From JAKAXG01 sp035702985 (GTDB taxonomy: Bacteria; Actinomycetota; Acidimicrobiia; Acidimicrobiales; Palsa-688), in assembly GCA_035702985.1 (NCBI GenBank), contig DASSZD010000114.1, positions 1 through 10,407 of the forward strand: 10,407 nt of DNA, written 5' to 3'. The notes under the pieces were generated by a model, which ran no database searches, was not told where the DNA came from, and worked only from the letters and a program-made list of their open reading frames with translations. This document shows, piece after piece, positions 1-5,368 of the stretch (positions are counted from its first letter, which is position 1; each line of letters starts with the position of its first letter). Made by a program: the position numbers and the translations under genes.

Positions 1-930
1 GTCCTCCAGGTAGTCCCGCAGGTGCCCGCTGTGCATCGGGTGGCGCAGCTTGGCGAGGGTCTTCGACTCGATCTGGCGGATCCTCTCGCGGGTGACCCCG
101 AACTCCTTGCCGACCTCCTCGAGCGTGCGCATCTGCCCGTCGTCGAGGCCGAACCGCATCCGCACCACCTTGCGCTCGCGCTCGGAGAGCTCGGCGAGAG
201 CCTCGCTCACCGCTTCGTTGAGCATCGCCCTCGCAGCGGCCTCGGAGGGCGCCACCGCCCCCTCGTCCTCGATCAGATCCGAGAGGCTGAAGTCGTCCTC
301 GCCCATCGGCTGCTCCAGGGAGACCGTCTCCTGGCTCACCCGCAGGATGTCCCTGACCCTCTCCGCGGTCATCTCGGCGCGCTCGGCGACCTCCTCCACG
401 GTAGGTTCGCGGCCGAGGTCCTGGAGCAGTTGGCGCTGGGCCCGCATGACCTTGTTGATCGTGTCCACCATGTGCACCGGTATGCGTATGGTCCGGGCCT
501 GGTCGGCGATGGCCCGGGTGATGGCCTGGCGTATCCACCAGGTGGCGTAGGTGGAGAACTTGAAACCCTTGCGCCAGTCGAACTTCTCCACGGCGTGGAT
601 CAGCCCCAGGTTCCCCTCTTGCACCAGGTCCAGCAGGGGGAGCTCGGCGGCCTGGTACTTCTTGGCGATGGACACCACCAGCCTCAGGTTGGCCTTGACG
701 AACCCCTCGGTCGCTTCCTCCCCCAGGCGGACCAGGCGTCGCAGCTCGCGCTGGCGCGACGGCGACAGCCCCTCGGTTCGGGTCAACTCGGTGCGGGCGT
801 CCCGGCCGGCTTCGATGGCTTGGGCCAGGCGGGCTTCGTCGTCCTTGCTGAGCAGGGCGTGCTTGCCCACGTCGTTCAGGTACAGCCGGACGAGGTCCTC
901 CTCGGGCTGCACGGCACGCTTGTTGGCCAC
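1..930 (-). CDS. RpoD/SigA-like sigma-70 factor (C-terminus cut by window edge)
   Basis: This gene encodes an RNA polymerase sigma factor that directs core polymerase to -35/-10 promoters. The 310 visible residues contain region 1.2 (about 11-45, with DLVRLYLNDVG), region 2 (about 76-150, with LLDLVQEGNLGLIHAVEKFD, then FSTYATWWIRQAITRAIADQ and RTIRIPVHMV), region 3 (about 155-230) and region 4 (about 243-298). The region 4.2 helix-turn-helix carries FGVTRERIRQIESKTLAKLR. The frame is still open at position 1, but LRDYLED matches the usual last residues of the family, so only a few codons are missing. GTG at 930 is chosen because GAGG lies 4 nt upstream. An in-frame GTG at 960 would add ten residues (VSQQQQRRGR). 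Region 1.1 is absent and the spacer between regions 1.2 and 2 is short. This leaves open whether it is the housekeeping (group 1) factor or a group 2 paralogue. The gene is divergent from the small gene at 1230. Confidence 0.92.
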   Translation of the reverse strand, partial: MANKRAVQPEEDLVRLYLNDVGKHALLSKDDEARLAQAIEAGRDARTELTRTEGLSPSRQRELRRLVRLGEEATEGFVKANLRLVVSIAKKYQAAELPLLDLVQEGNLGLIHAVEKFDWRKGFKFSTYATWWIRQAITRAIADQARTIRIPVHMVDTINKVMRAQRQLLQDLGREPTVEEVAERAEMTAERVRDILRVSQETVSLEQPMGEDDFSLSDLIEDEGAVAPSEAAARAMLNEAVSEALAELSERERKVVRMRFGLDDGQMRTLEEVGKEFGVTRERIRQIESKTLAKLRHPMHSGHLRDYLED

Positions 931-1229
931 TCGTCCTCGTCTCTGCTGTTGTTGAGACACGGCCCTTAGGGAAGTGAGAAGTGTCCAGCGCCCGGAGGCT
1001 ACTTGATCCGGAGCCGCTTACCCTCCGGCGGGCGGCCGACAGCCCGTCGGGGGGCTGACCCGACCGCTGACGGTGGCGGCGGCCTACCGGTACCGGCTGG
1101 GTGGCTCGTAGCGGCGGGTGAGCGGGGCGTGAGGGTGGCTCCGACGCCCGAGCGGTAGGCTGCAGCGGGGCTGGGAACCGATCCCGGCCTCTGAGCGGTT
1201 GAGCCCCCAGGCTCGGGAGGTTGATCCGC
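931..1229. promoter_or_regulatory. Divergent intergenic region between sigma factor and small HTH-like gene
   Basis: This 299 bp stretch holds no convincing gene. It should contain the promoters of both flanking genes. On the plus strand TAGGCT at 1156-1161 fits the actinobacterial -10 pattern TAnnnT, but no clear -35 is seen. A 5-bp hairpin (CCGAC/GTCGG, 1036-1050) and a perfect 10-bp palindrome CCGGTACCGG (1087-1096) are present. A further 5-bp hairpin (GAGCC/GGCTC, 1201-1214) directly abuts the Shine-Dalgarno GGGAGG at 1215-1220. In such GC-rich DNA, small stems of this kind arise easily by chance. Confidence 0.35.
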
Positions 1230-1526
1230 ATGCCAGATCTGACCGAAGCAGTCGATGAGAAGGTCCTGCAGCTTCGGGGCCAGGGGCTGGCCTACGCCCG
1301 GATCAGCCGGGATCTGGGACTCGAGCGGGCGGCGGCCGCCCAGCAGGCTTTCCGGCGGGCGCTCCGCCGCCTCCCGGCCGCCGACGCGGAGCGGGTCCGG
1401 GGCGAGGAGCTGTCGCGCCTGGACCGCCTGGCCAAGCGGGTTCGTGCCGATTCGACCCGTAACGAGATGGACCGGGCCAGGCAGCTCAAGACCATCGACC
1501 GCATCAGGGACCAGATCAGCCAGTAG
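1230..1526 (+). CDS. Small hypothetical protein, possible HTH
   Basis: I do not recognise this 98-residue protein. It is strongly charged, rich in Arg, Ala and Leu, predicted to be helical throughout, and has no signal peptide, membrane segment or cysteine. Residues about 17-45 (with GLAYARISRDLGL) have the spacing of a small helix-turn-helix, like the 'G.s..eIa..lgls' pattern of sigma region 4 or small-terminase DNA-binding domains. The C-terminal half (RLDRLAKRVRADSTRN onward) could form a long amphipathic helix. ATG at 1230 is chosen because GGGAGG at 1215-1220 lies 9 nt upstream. An in-frame TTG at 1221 abuts that site and is unlikely. The gene is divergent from the sigma factor and convergent with bS18. 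Coding is supported by the well-placed Shine-Dalgarno sequence and the non-repetitive composition. DNA binding is a guess. Confidence 0.6.
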   Translation: MPDLTEAVDEKVLQLRGQGLAYARISRDLGLERAAAAQQAFRRALRRLPAADAERVRGEELSRLDRLAKRVRADSTRNEMDRARQLKTIDRIRDQISQ

Positions 1527-1542
1527 CGGCTGAGCGGTCGGC

Positions 1543-1563
1543 CTCCCCCCGCTGAGGGGCGGG
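1543..1563. terminator. Possible bidirectional terminator between convergent genes
   Basis: The 39 bp gap between the convergent small gene and bS18 contains a C-run facing a G-run that can fold into an imperfect stem. CCCC at 1547-1550 pairs with GGGG at 1556-1559 around the loop GCTGA. After one mismatch, three further pairs follow, including one G-T wobble. There is no T-tract, so this is only a candidate. Confidence 0.3.
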
Positions 1564-1565
1564 TG

Positions 1566-2033
1566 CTAGGCGGTCGGCGCCGGCGATCCGTCGGCGGACG
1601 CCTCGGTGGAGGATGATTCGTCGACCTGACCACCGCCGTCCGAGGAGGCCTCGGAGGCCGTCTCTGCGGCCCGGTCCTCCGTCGCCGGGCCCCGTCCGCC
1701 TCCGCGGCGGTCCCCTCCCCGGCCGCCCCGGGAGTCGCTCGACGCCGTGCGCACCGCGTAGGGGAGCAGGGCCAGCTCCCGGGCGGTCTTGACCGCCGTC
1801 GCCACGTCCCGCTGGTGCTGGGCGCAGGTCCCGGTGGCGCCCCGGGCCTTGATCCGGCCCCGATCGCTCATGAACCGCCTGAGCAGGGCCACATCCTTGT
1901 AGTCCACCCAGGTGGCGTGCTCGCGGCAGAAGATGCAGACCTTGGGCCGGCCCCGCCGTACCCGCCCCCCGGGCGCGCTCGGTACCCGGCGGCGACCTTG
2001 GCTCTTCTTTCCTACCTGCGGGTTACGTGGCAC
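1566..2033 (-). CDS. rpsR: 30S ribosomal protein bS18 with extended tail
   Basis: This is small-subunit ribosomal protein bS18, which binds 16S rRNA with bS6 in the platform of the 30S subunit. The conserved core spans about residues 32-92 and reads VCIFCRE, then VDYKDVALLRRFMSDRGRIK, then TGTCAQHQRDVATAVK and ARELALLPY. Cys33, Cys36, Cys70 and His73 make it the metal-binding 'C+' type known from mycobacteria. At 155 residues it is nearly twice the usual 75-90. There is a basic 30-residue N-terminal extension. The tail of about 60 residues starts Arg/Gly-rich (about 102-115) and then turns acidic and Ser/Ala-rich. GTG at 2033 is the start, with AAGGAG 5 nt upstream. The gene stands alone. The usual partners rpsF, ssb and rplI are not adjacent, and it is divergent from csp. 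Another bS18 copy may exist elsewhere in the genome. Confidence 0.94.
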   Translation of the reverse strand: MPRNPQVGKKSQGRRRVPSAPGGRVRRGRPKVCIFCREHATWVDYKDVALLRRFMSDRGRIKARGATGTCAQHQRDVATAVKTARELALLPYAVRTASSDSRGGRGGDRRGGGRGPATEDRAAETASEASSDGGGQVDESSSTEASADGSPAPTA

Positions 2034-2173
2034 TGCGGCTCCTTGGGACGGCCGGACGGGTCCGGCTCCGATCGGATTGGAACGGATGAAAGCTGCCCAG
2101 AGGCGCCCACCACCACCCTACTCGCACAGCACCACCCTCGACGGTTGCCGCCCCCGACCCGGTCTGGATCGGC

Positions 2174-2179
2174 TACACT
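2174..2179 (+). promoter_or_regulatory. Candidate -10 box for the csp transcript
   Basis: TACACT matches TATAAT at four of six positions and fits the TAnnnT pattern of actinobacterial promoters. A TTGCCG at 2145-2150 would be 23 bp away, which is too far for a normal -35. Starting about 7 nt downstream would give csp a 5' leader of roughly 100 nt, as is common for cold-shock genes. On the minus strand TAGGGT (complement of 2115-2120) is an equally tentative -10 for bS18. Confidence 0.35.
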
Positions 2180-2246
2180 TGCGGACGAGGGTAGCTGTCG
2201 TAACTAGATTTCCCTCCGGCTCAGTTAGAGCCAGGCCGTGACCCGT

Positions 2247-2287
2247 GTGATCCCCGGGCGATTCAGGCCAGGAAAGGAGGGGATCAT
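2247..2287 (+). promoter_or_regulatory. SD-masking inverted repeat in the csp leader
   Basis: TGATCCCC at 2248-2255 is the exact reverse complement of GGGGATCA at 2279-2286, with a G-T wobble (2247/2287) closing the base. The 3' arm overlaps the csp Shine-Dalgarno sequence (AAAGGAGGGG, 2273-2282) and ends three bases before the GTG start. The stem would therefore hide part of the ribosome binding site. The loop is 23 nt. A second 5-bp hairpin (GGCTC/GAGCC, 2218-2232) lies upstream. Cold-shock mRNAs are known to use leader structure to control translation. A switch here is inferred from base pairing alone. Confidence 0.45.
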
Positions 2288-2289
2288 CT

Positions 2290-2493
2290 GTGGCAACCGG
2301 CACCGTGAAGTGGTTCAACTCCGAGAAGGGTTTCGGTTTCATCTCCCAGGACGATGGCGGCCCTGACGTGTTCGTGCACTTCAGCGCCATCACCGGCAAC
2401 GGGTACCGAAACCTCGAGGAGAACCAGAAGGTGGAGTTCGAGTCCACCCAAGGCCCCAAGGGCCTTCAGGCCAGCAACGTCACCGTCCGCTGA
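2290..2493 (+). CDS. cspA: Cold-shock protein, CspA family
   Basis: This gene encodes a 67-residue cold-shock-domain protein, the standard length for the family. It folds as a five-stranded OB-type barrel that binds single-stranded RNA and DNA and melts mRNA secondary structure in the cytoplasm. MATGTVKWFNSEKGFGFISQ contains the first strands and RNP1 (KGFGFI, about residues 14-19). RNP2 is VFVHF (about 27-31). LEENQKVEFE and the closing strand (ASNVTVR) complete the fold. The pattern closely resembles mycobacterial CspA. The start is GTG at 2290, preceded by the strong AAAGGAGGGG (2273-2282), which may be masked by a leader hairpin. A DEAD-box RNA helicase follows 198 bp downstream, a classic cold-adaptation partner. 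A long stem-loop just after the stop suggests mostly monocistronic transcription. Confidence 0.97.
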   Translation: MATGTVKWFNSEKGFGFISQDDGGPDVFVHFSAITGNGYRNLEENQKVEFESTQGPKGLQASNVTVR

Positions 2494-2508
2494 CTACCAG
2501 GTGACGCA

Positions 2509-2543
2509 GTCGAGGTCGCCGAGGAGTCCCCTCCGGCCTCGAC
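2509..2543 (+). terminator. Stem-loop downstream of csp (terminator without T-tract)
   Basis: Fifteen bases after the csp stop, GTCGAG (2509-2514) pairs with CTCGAC (2538-2543), GCC (2518-2520) with GGC (2535-2537), and GAGG (2521-2524) with CCTC (2530-2533). The loop is AGTCC, with a 3-nt and a 1-nt bulge, giving 13 base pairs in all. No T-run follows. High-GC actinobacteria often have such hairpins after genes. It could instead be an attenuator or an mRNA-stabilising 3' structure. Confidence 0.5.
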
Positions 2544-2691
2544 GGCGTCCAACCTGGCCGCCACGGTAGAGTGGTCAAGCGCTCAGATCGTGCGCTCCCT
2601 TCGCCCCTTCGGGGCCCGGACCTGACTTCGTGAGGGTCACATCGCCGCCAGCGGCGGGCGGAGCTGGACCCAGAGTTCGGAGATTCATTCC
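2544..2691 (+). promoter_or_regulatory. Leader region of the DEAD-box helicase
   Basis: This is non-coding DNA between csp and the helicase. It contains a possible -10 (TAGAGT, 2567-2572) without a clear -35. It also holds a GCCCC-TTC-GGGGC hairpin (2603-2615) and a CGCCG-CCAG-CGGCG hairpin (2643-2656). GGAG at 2679-2682 is the helicase Shine-Dalgarno sequence, 9 nt before ATG. A leader of about 115 nt with two stems would suit regulation of an RNA helicase by RNA structure, but nothing proves it. Confidence 0.35.
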
Positions 2692-4086
2692 ATGGCGGAT
2701 TCCCGCCCTACCCCCCGTGTCAGTGATCGCCTCGCGGGCGGCGCCCCTGATCGGACCGGCACCACCGGCTTCGCCGGCCTCGGTGTCCCTGCGGCGCTCG
2801 TCGACTCCCTGGCCTCGGCCGGGATCCGCGAGCCGTTCCCCATCCAAGCCGCCACCCTGCCCGACGCCCTGGCCGGCCGCGACGTGCTCGGCCGAGGCCG
2901 CACCGGATCAGGCAAGACCCTGGCGTTCGTGCTGCCGATCATCGCCCGGCTCTCCCGAGCGGGCCGCCCGGCCCCGGGTCGTCGCCCCCGGGCCCTGATC
3001 CTCGCCCCGACCCGGGAACTGGCCAGCCAGATCCTGGACGTCATCAACCCGCTGGCCTCCGCCGCCGGTCTGGCCGCCACGACCGTGTTCGGAGGGGTGC
3101 CCAACCGGCCCCAGATCGCCGCCCTGCGGCGCGGTGTGGACATCGTGGTCGCCTGCCCGGGAAGGCTCGAGGACCTCCTCCGCTCCGGCGCCTGCCGCCT
3201 CGGCTCCGTCGAGATCACCGTGCTCGACGAGGCCGACCACATGGCCGACCTGGGCTTCCTCCCCGCCGTGCGCCGCATACTCGACCAGACCCCGGCCGGC
3301 GGCCAGCGAATGCTGTTCTCGGCCACCCTCGACGAAGCGGTCAACGTGCTGGTCAAGCGGTACCTGTCCGACCCGGTCGAGCACAGCGTGGACGACGACC
3401 GGTCCCCGGTCCCCGAGATGGCCCACCACGTGCTGCACGTCTCGGCCGCCGGACGGTTGGCGGCCCTGGTCGAACTGACATCCGGCCCCGGGCGGAAGGT
3501 GATGTTCACCCGTACCAAGCACCGGGCCAAGACCCTGGCCCGCCAGCTGGCGGCGGCCGGCGTCCCGGCGGTGGAGATGCACAGCAACCTGAGCCAGTCC
3601 GCCCGGGTCCGCAACCTCAACGCCTTCACCTCGGGCCGGGCCACCGTCCTGGTCGCCACCGACATCGCCGCCCGCGGCCTGCACGTCGACGACGTCCAGT
3701 TGGTGATCCACGCCGACCCGCCCCTCGAGCACAAGACCTACCTCCACCGGTCCGGGCGCACCGCCCGGGCCGGCGCCGGCGGCACCGTCGTCACCCTCGC
3801 CACCGAGGACCAGCGTGCCGATGTGGCCAAGCTGGGACGGCGGGCCGGCGTGACCCCGGTGATCACCCAGCACCGCCCCGGCCAGCGGACCCTTGATCAT
3901 CTCATACTCGAGGGCGCCCCCTCGCCGGCCCCCGCCTCTCCCGCCTCCTCGGGTGACGAGCGTCCACCGGCCGCCTCCTCGGCCAGAACCAAGCGTCCGA
4001 GCAGCAGGCGCAGATCCAGGTCCCACGGCACCGCCGACACCAGACGCGAGCGCGGACGCCAGGACATGGTTCCGGAGTCGAAATGA
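2692..4086 (+). CDS. DEAD-box ATP-dependent RNA helicase
   Basis: This 464-residue superfamily 2 helicase uses ATP to unwind short RNA duplexes, typically in ribosome assembly, mRNA decay or cold adaptation. All core motifs are visible: the Q motif (GFAGLG upstream, then PFPIQ at 48-52), Walker A RTGSGKT (70-76), Ia PTREL (106-110), CPGR (155-158), DEAD (179-182), SAT (210-212), V ATDIAARG (322-329) and VI HRSGRTARAG (352-361). Two small departures are Arg70 where Ala/Thr is usual and Cys155 where Thr is usual. After about residue 400 a basic Ser/Pro/Arg-rich tail replaces any recognised RNA-binding domain, so RhlE-, DbpA- or CsdA-type assignment is not possible. The start is ATG at 2692, with GGAG 9 nt upstream. 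The stop TGA overlaps the next start (ATGA), indicating translational coupling. The csp gene lies upstream on the same strand. Confidence 0.96.
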   Translation: MADSRPTPRVSDRLAGGAPDRTGTTGFAGLGVPAALVDSLASAGIREPFPIQAATLPDALAGRDVLGRGRTGSGKTLAFVLPIIARLSRAGRPAPGRRPRALILAPTRELASQILDVINPLASAAGLAATTVFGGVPNRPQIAALRRGVDIVVACPGRLEDLLRSGACRLGSVEITVLDEADHMADLGFLPAVRRILDQTPAGGQRMLFSATLDEAVNVLVKRYLSDPVEHSVDDDRSPVPEMAHHVLHVSAAGRLAALVELTSGPGRKVMFTRTKHRAKTLARQLAAAGVPAVEMHSNLSQSARVRNLNAFTSGRATVLVATDIAARGLHVDDVQLVIHADPPLEHKTYLHRSGRTARAGAGGTVVTLATEDQRADVAKLGRRAGVTPVITQHRPGQRTLDHLILEGAPSPAPASPASSGDERPPAASSARTKRPSSRRRSRSHGTADTRRERGRQDMVPESK

Positions 4087-4331
4087 GCCGGGGAGGGGAG
4101 AGCGCCGGCAAGCGGCGGGTGGCCGCCCAGCGCAACGACCGCAAGGCGGCCAAGACCCAACGACGCCAACAGCGCCGGGAAGACGAGACCCCCGAACCGG
4201 CCGACCAGGCCGAGATGATGGCGCGCTTCCACCACCTCAACGAGCTCCGATCGGCCGGAGCCATCACCGAGGACGCCTTCGAGAGCCAGCGCCACGACAT
4301 CTTCGTGTCCCTCGGCCTCGAGGACCCCTGA
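4083..4331 (+). CDS. Small protein with SHOCT-like C-terminus
   Basis: This is an 82-residue cytoplasmic protein. The first 45 or so residues are highly charged and probably disordered (GKRRVAAQRNDRKAAKTQRR). The C-terminal 35 residues (MARFHHLNELRSAGAITEDA, then FESQRHDIFVSLGL) match the short C-terminal SHOCT-type helical hairpin, whose pattern is 'L..L...G.IT..EFe..K..ll'. In other proteins this domain is thought to mediate oligomerisation or complex assembly. The start ATG at 4083 overlaps the helicase stop in an ATGA, so both are made from one mRNA and are likely coupled. A basic N-terminus next to an RNA helicase suggests RNA binding or a helicase cofactor, but this is inference. The domain match is by eye and the spacing is good. 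Confidence 0.8.
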   Translation: MSRGGESAGKRRVAAQRNDRKAAKTQRRQQRREDETPEPADQAEMMARFHHLNELRSAGAITEDAFESQRHDIFVSLGLEDP

Positions 4332-4372
4332 GCGGTCCGCCTCCGGTCACTCCACCGGCCGCGCACGCCGCC

Positions 4373-4378
4373 TACGAT
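4373..4378 (+). promoter_or_regulatory. Candidate -10 box of the lipoprotein gene
   Basis: TACGAT fits the actinobacterial -10 pattern and stands out in GC-rich surroundings. It lies 41 nt before the GTG start, and no clear -35 is seen. A GGGAG-TCCG-CTCCC hairpin (4385-4398) follows in the presumed leader, and GAGGAG (4407-4412) is the ribosome binding site. Confidence 0.35.
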
Positions 4379-4419
4379 CGACGGGGGAGTCCGCTCCCGG
4401 ACCACCGAGGAGTGCAGCT

Positions 4420-5337
4420 GTGGCACCGACGATCCGTCGCAGTCGAGTTGCGGGGCGCCGGGCGCGCCGGTGGGCCGGCCTCGCCCTGACTGCCGCCCTG
4501 GCTGCGGGGTGCAGCGGGGGCGGCCACACCTCGGCGCCGACCACCTCCAGCCGGACGTCACCCACCACCGCGGCGGTCACCTCCACCACCGTCGCGGGGC
4601 CGCAGACCAGCGGCTCCAGGACGGTCCTCAGCCCCATCGGGCTCAATGTGCGGGCGTCGGCCGCCCCGTCGGCCCCGGTGCTGGGCGCAGCCGCGCAGGG
4701 GGTGGTGCTCACCGTGCTCGGCTACACGGCCGGCGCCGGCGGATGGTTCAAGGTCAAGGGCGCCACCGTGACCGGATGGATCAGCGCCCAGCCGTCGCTC
4801 AGCGCCCCGGGGAAGTTCCGCTCCTTCAGCTCCTCCCGGTTCTCGGCCCTGTACCCGGCCACGTGGGGCGAGTCCGCCGTGACCGCACCCACGCCGACGA
4901 CCACCTCGGCCCCGACGACCACCTCGGCCCCGGCGAAGAACCCGGCGACCAGCGTTGCGCCGGTGGCCACGTCCAGCGTGGCGTTCCGCCCGTTGTCGGG
5001 ATCGGGCGACATCGTCGTCACCTCGACGGGCAGCGTGGCCCAACTTCCGCAGGGACGCCCCGGCTACGGACGCAAGAGCGTCTCCCAGGTGGTGGTCTGC
5101 GGGACCACCGCCGGGCTCGTGGTGTACGAGCAGGCCGGCTCGCCGCCGTCCAGTACCTCCCCGGCCACGGCGCCGCCGGAGTCGTTGAGCTACCTGGCCG
5201 AGGTCCGCTTCGCCGTGGACAAACAGCACGCTCTCGGCTTCTACGCCGACATGGCCGACCTCGGCTCGACCTTTCAAATCTTCAATGACTTCCTGGCGTC
5301 CGTGACCTTCAGCGCCCCCCACTGCTCGGGCGGGTGA
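4420..5337 (+). CDS. Secreted lipoprotein with bacterial SH3-like domain
   Basis: This 305-residue protein is predicted to be exported and lipid-anchored. The N-terminus has an Arg-rich n-region, a hydrophobic stretch (about 18-29) and a lipobox LAAGC with the acceptor at Cys31. A Ser/Thr/Pro linker follows. Residues about 68-128 (LNVRASAAPSAPVLG, then GGWFKVKGATVTGWI) match the bacterial SH3 (SH3_3) pattern, often found in cell-wall-binding proteins. A second low-complexity stretch is TTTSAPTTTSAP. The C-terminal part begins with FSALYPATW and ends with FQIFNDFLASVTFS, resembling PsbP/DUF1795-like surface domains. That assignment is tentative. Two cysteines (near 228 and 302) could form a disulfide. 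The start is GTG at 4420, with GAGGAG 7 nt upstream. It probably has its own promoter and is convergent with the phosphatase. The function is unknown, and wall attachment is inferred. Confidence 0.86.
   Translation: MAPTIRRSRVAGRRARRWAGLALTAALAAGCSGGGHTSAPTTSSRTSPTTAAVTSTTVAGPQTSGSRTVLSPIGLNVRASAAPSAPVLGAAAQGVVLTVLGYTAGAGGWFKVKGATVTGWISAQPSLSAPGKFRSFSSSRFSALYPATWGESAVTAPTPTTTSAPTTTSAPAKNPATSVAPVATSSVAFRPLSGSGDIVVTSTGSVAQLPQGRPGYGRKSVSQVVVCGTTAGLVVYEQAGSPPSSTSPATAPPESLSYLAEVRFAVDKQHALGFYADMADLGSTFQIFNDFLASVTFSAPHCSGG
4896..4931 (+). repeat. Two perfect 18-bp tandem repeats in the lipoprotein gene
   Basis: The 18-bp unit GACGACCACCTCGGCCCC occurs at 4896-4913 and again at 4914-4931. It encodes TTTSAP twice in the flexible linker. 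The copies are identical at every base, so the duplication is probably recent and may vary in number between strains. Confidence 0.9.
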
Positions 5338-5368
5338 GGGTCCCGTCCGACGCTTCCGGGTGGGCGGC

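Noticed and set aside
22..969. Long plus-strand open frames opposite the sigma factor
   Set aside because: They are shadows of the minus-strand sigma-70 gene, whose conserved regions are unmistakable. The plus frames give Gly/Leu/His-rich sequence without any domain.
2908..4026. Minus-strand open frames opposite the DEAD-box helicase
   Set aside because: All helicase motifs lie on the plus strand. The minus frames are long only because GC-rich DNA has few stop codons.
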